From the NCBI RefSeq assembly GCF_020782115.1, contig NZ_JAJGMW010000029.1:1-51637 (forward strand): 51,637 bases of DNA, in the 5' to 3' direction. The stretch is from Leeuwenhoekiella parthenopeia. Lineage in GTDB: Bacteria; Bacteroidota; Bacteroidia; Flavobacteriales; Flavobacteriaceae. The position numbers and the translations under genes are program-made. A model generated the notes under the pieces. That model did not search any database, was not told the DNA's origin, and saw only the letters and a program-made list of their open reading frames with translations. This document shows, piece by piece, positions 50,650 to 51,637 of the stretch (positions are counted from its first letter, which is position 1; each line of letters begins with the position of its first letter).

Positions 50650-51019
50650 TTTACGCTCAATACTAATAGTTGATGATAATCCGTTAAATCGTTTTTTAAT
50701 CACTACCATGGTCAATAAAATAGTTGTAGACGTGACGATACAACAAGCTGAAAACGGATATGATGCCTTACATTTTTTCAAATCAATAAGTCCGGACCTT
50801 ATTTTTATGGACATTAAGCTTCCCGACCTGAATGGTTTCGAGGTTATTAAGCAAATACGAAATTTGGAGACCGAAAATCGAACACCAATTATTGTAATTA
50901 GTGGGAATCAGGCATCTGATGAAAATCATTTAAAGAATGAAAACCTTATCGATGCCTATCTTGAAAAGCCTATACGGTTTACAGAGCTTAAAGCAATTTT
51001 GGATACGATTTTTTATTAG
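50636..51019 (+). CDS. Single-domain response regulator
   Basis: A 127-residue protein that is only a receiver domain. The acidic pocket is ILIVDDNPLNRF, the phospho-acceptor Asp in LIFMDIKLPDLNG (near residue 60), the conserved Ser/Thr in IIVISGN, and Lys in YLEKPIRF. No output domain is present, as in CheY/SpoIIAA-type control by protein contact. It is the last gene of the operon, and the kinase is the first, so the pair brackets the synthesis genes. The phosphorylated form probably acts on a synthase subunit. Confidence 0.92.
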   Translation: MISGNLRSILIVDDNPLNRFLITTMVNKIVVDVTIQQAENGYDALHFFKSISPDLIFMDIKLPDLNGFEVIKQIRNLETENRTPIIVISGNQASDENHLKNENLIDAYLEKPIRFTELKAILDTIFY

Positions 51020-51077
51020 GCTGGCCCTTCCTAAAATACCTATACCACTACCTAAAAATAAGGATACATCACTCCCT

Positions 51078-51320
51078 CTACCTGAGCTGCTCATCTTCTA
51101 AAAGTACTGAGCCAAGGGAGTTAAGATTTTCTATTTTAAACTCCGGTGCAGGGGTCCTATCGTATTTCCAAGTATCTACAGGAGCAGCTGAAGGCAGCAG
51201 ATTCCAGAGGGCCTTATTTTTCCATACTGAAAACGGAATAACGTGGTCTATCGCATACTGCTCATTCGCTTGCCGGATTGTAAACAAGACCTGGGTACAA
51301 TCTCTAGTGGCACAGGAGGT
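51078..51320 (-). pseudogene. Remnant of an HNH endonuclease
   Basis: The minus-strand frame reads TSCATRDCTQVLFTIRQAN, then EQYAIDHVIPFSVWKNKALWNLLPS (in parts) and ends at 51078. IDHVIPFS-W-LWNLLP is the core of an HNH nuclease, with paired Cys residues ahead of it. An in-frame TAA lies directly upstream at 51321, and no start codon or intact N-terminus is present. The C-terminal 35 residues no longer look like the family. This is a decayed gene fragment. Confidence 0.62.
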
Positions 51321-51392
51321 TTAAATGGATCATCCTGCCTTTATAGTAGCTTAATGCTGGAGGTATGTATGCCTTATCGTAGCCTTTTACTT

Positions 51393-51421
51393 GAGTGAAG
51401 TACGGGTGAAACACGGGTGAA
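51393..51421 (+). repeat. Three GGGTGAA-type repeats with 11-bp period
   Basis: GAGTGAA, GGGTGAA and GGGTGAA follow each other with 11-base spacing (TGAA ending at 51399, 51410 and 51421). Spacing resembles the integrase arm sites at 10753, although the sequence differs (CGTGAGYT there). They lie in a gene-free 200-base interval between the HNH remnant and the transposase fragment. A role as recombinase or insertion sequence end site is possible. Confidence 0.4.
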
Positions 51422-51518
51422 CCTTTCACTAGTGGTATTGAATGATTTATTTAGGATAGTGAGCATCCCCCCATTTGTAGGGCAGTTTTCAGCTTAAATT
51501 AAGTTCCGGCTATATTGA

Positions 51519-51637
51519 CTAAGCTGCTTTTTGTTGTTTGTTTAAATACTTTACCAGCGGTATTTCGTTTTCTATTCCCTGATGCCTTCTTTTTGTATTG
51601 TAATAACTAAAATACGTTTTTAATTGTTGGTATAGAT
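51519..51637 (-). CDS. IS3-type transposase (OrfB), C-terminal end, cut by window edge
   Basis: The frame entering from the window edge reads LYQQLKTYFSYYNTKRRHQGI and ENEIPLVKYLNKQQKAA, ending in TAG at 51519-51521. The YYNTKRRHQGI-N-PL-KY segment is the last part of the DDE integrase core of IS3-family OrfB transposases. The rest lies outside the window. It marks an insertion sequence at the right-hand side of the accessory region. Confidence 0.8.
   Translation of the reverse strand, partial: LYQQLKTYFSYYNTKRRHQGIENEIPLVKYLNKQQKAA

Overview
The window is a chromosomal stretch from a member of the Bacteroidota, most likely a Flavobacteriaceae-type organism. The evidence is a Bacteroidetes-type promoter (TTTG, 20 bp, TANNTTTG) in front of a tRNA gene, a CTnDOT-type tra gene set (traE to traN), BfmA/BtgA-type mobilization genes, an RteC-like protein, and housekeeping proteins of flavobacterial type.

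Region 1 (1-10648) is host chromosome: the 3' end of a 5S rRNA with its terminator, a structured RNA-like element, a two-gene Gfo/Idh/MocA oxidoreductase plus DUF1080 (3-keto-glycoside hydrolase) operon, a hemolysin III/PAQR membrane protein, a DUF4268 protein, a ZIP transporter, a THUMP rRNA methyltransferase, an NlpC/P60 hydrolase, a thiolase, a 7TM-HD phosphohydrolase (PgpH-like, probably a c-di-AMP phosphodiesterase), tRNA-Ser(GCU) and tRNA-Pro(UGG).

Region 2 (10649 to about 39.6 kb) is an integrative conjugative element next to tRNA-Pro. In order it carries arm-type repeats and a tyrosine integrase; a potassium module (KdpD/KdpE-like two-component system, a small protein, TrkH and TrkA) bounded by two identical 139-bp direct repeats; DUF932, ssb, DUF6876 and RadC accessory genes; an oriT-like palindromic region with BfmA, relaxase and coupling-protein genes; a convergent tra operon (traE, F, G, I, J, K, M, N and a lipoprotein); an amidase; a pentapeptide-repeat protein; replication/regulation genes (ATPase, winged-helix-like protein, HTH, RteC, small HTH); and an SOS module (umuD, frameshifted umuC, SRAP).

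Region 3 (39.6-41.85 kb) is a graveyard: group II intron domain V/VI, two DUF2971 genes (one frameshifted) separated by an attC-like inverted repeat, and a degenerate group II maturase C-terminus.

Region 4 (41.84-51.02 kb) is the most intriguing system. It is a compact AT-rich operon of histidine kinase, BcsB-like periplasmic protein, outer-membrane-barrel-like protein, family-2 glycosyltransferase with an N-terminal GspE/MshEN-like domain, polytopic GT-C-like membrane protein and single-domain response regulator, with a GH5 endoglucanase divergent from it. I read it as a beta-glucan or cellulose-like exopolysaccharide synthase and export system bracketed by its own two-component pair. Beyond it lie an HNH nuclease remnant, short 11-bp-period repeats and the C-terminal end of an IS3-type transposase at the window edge. 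The right end of the integrated element was not recognised, so whether Region 4 is cargo or host DNA is open.
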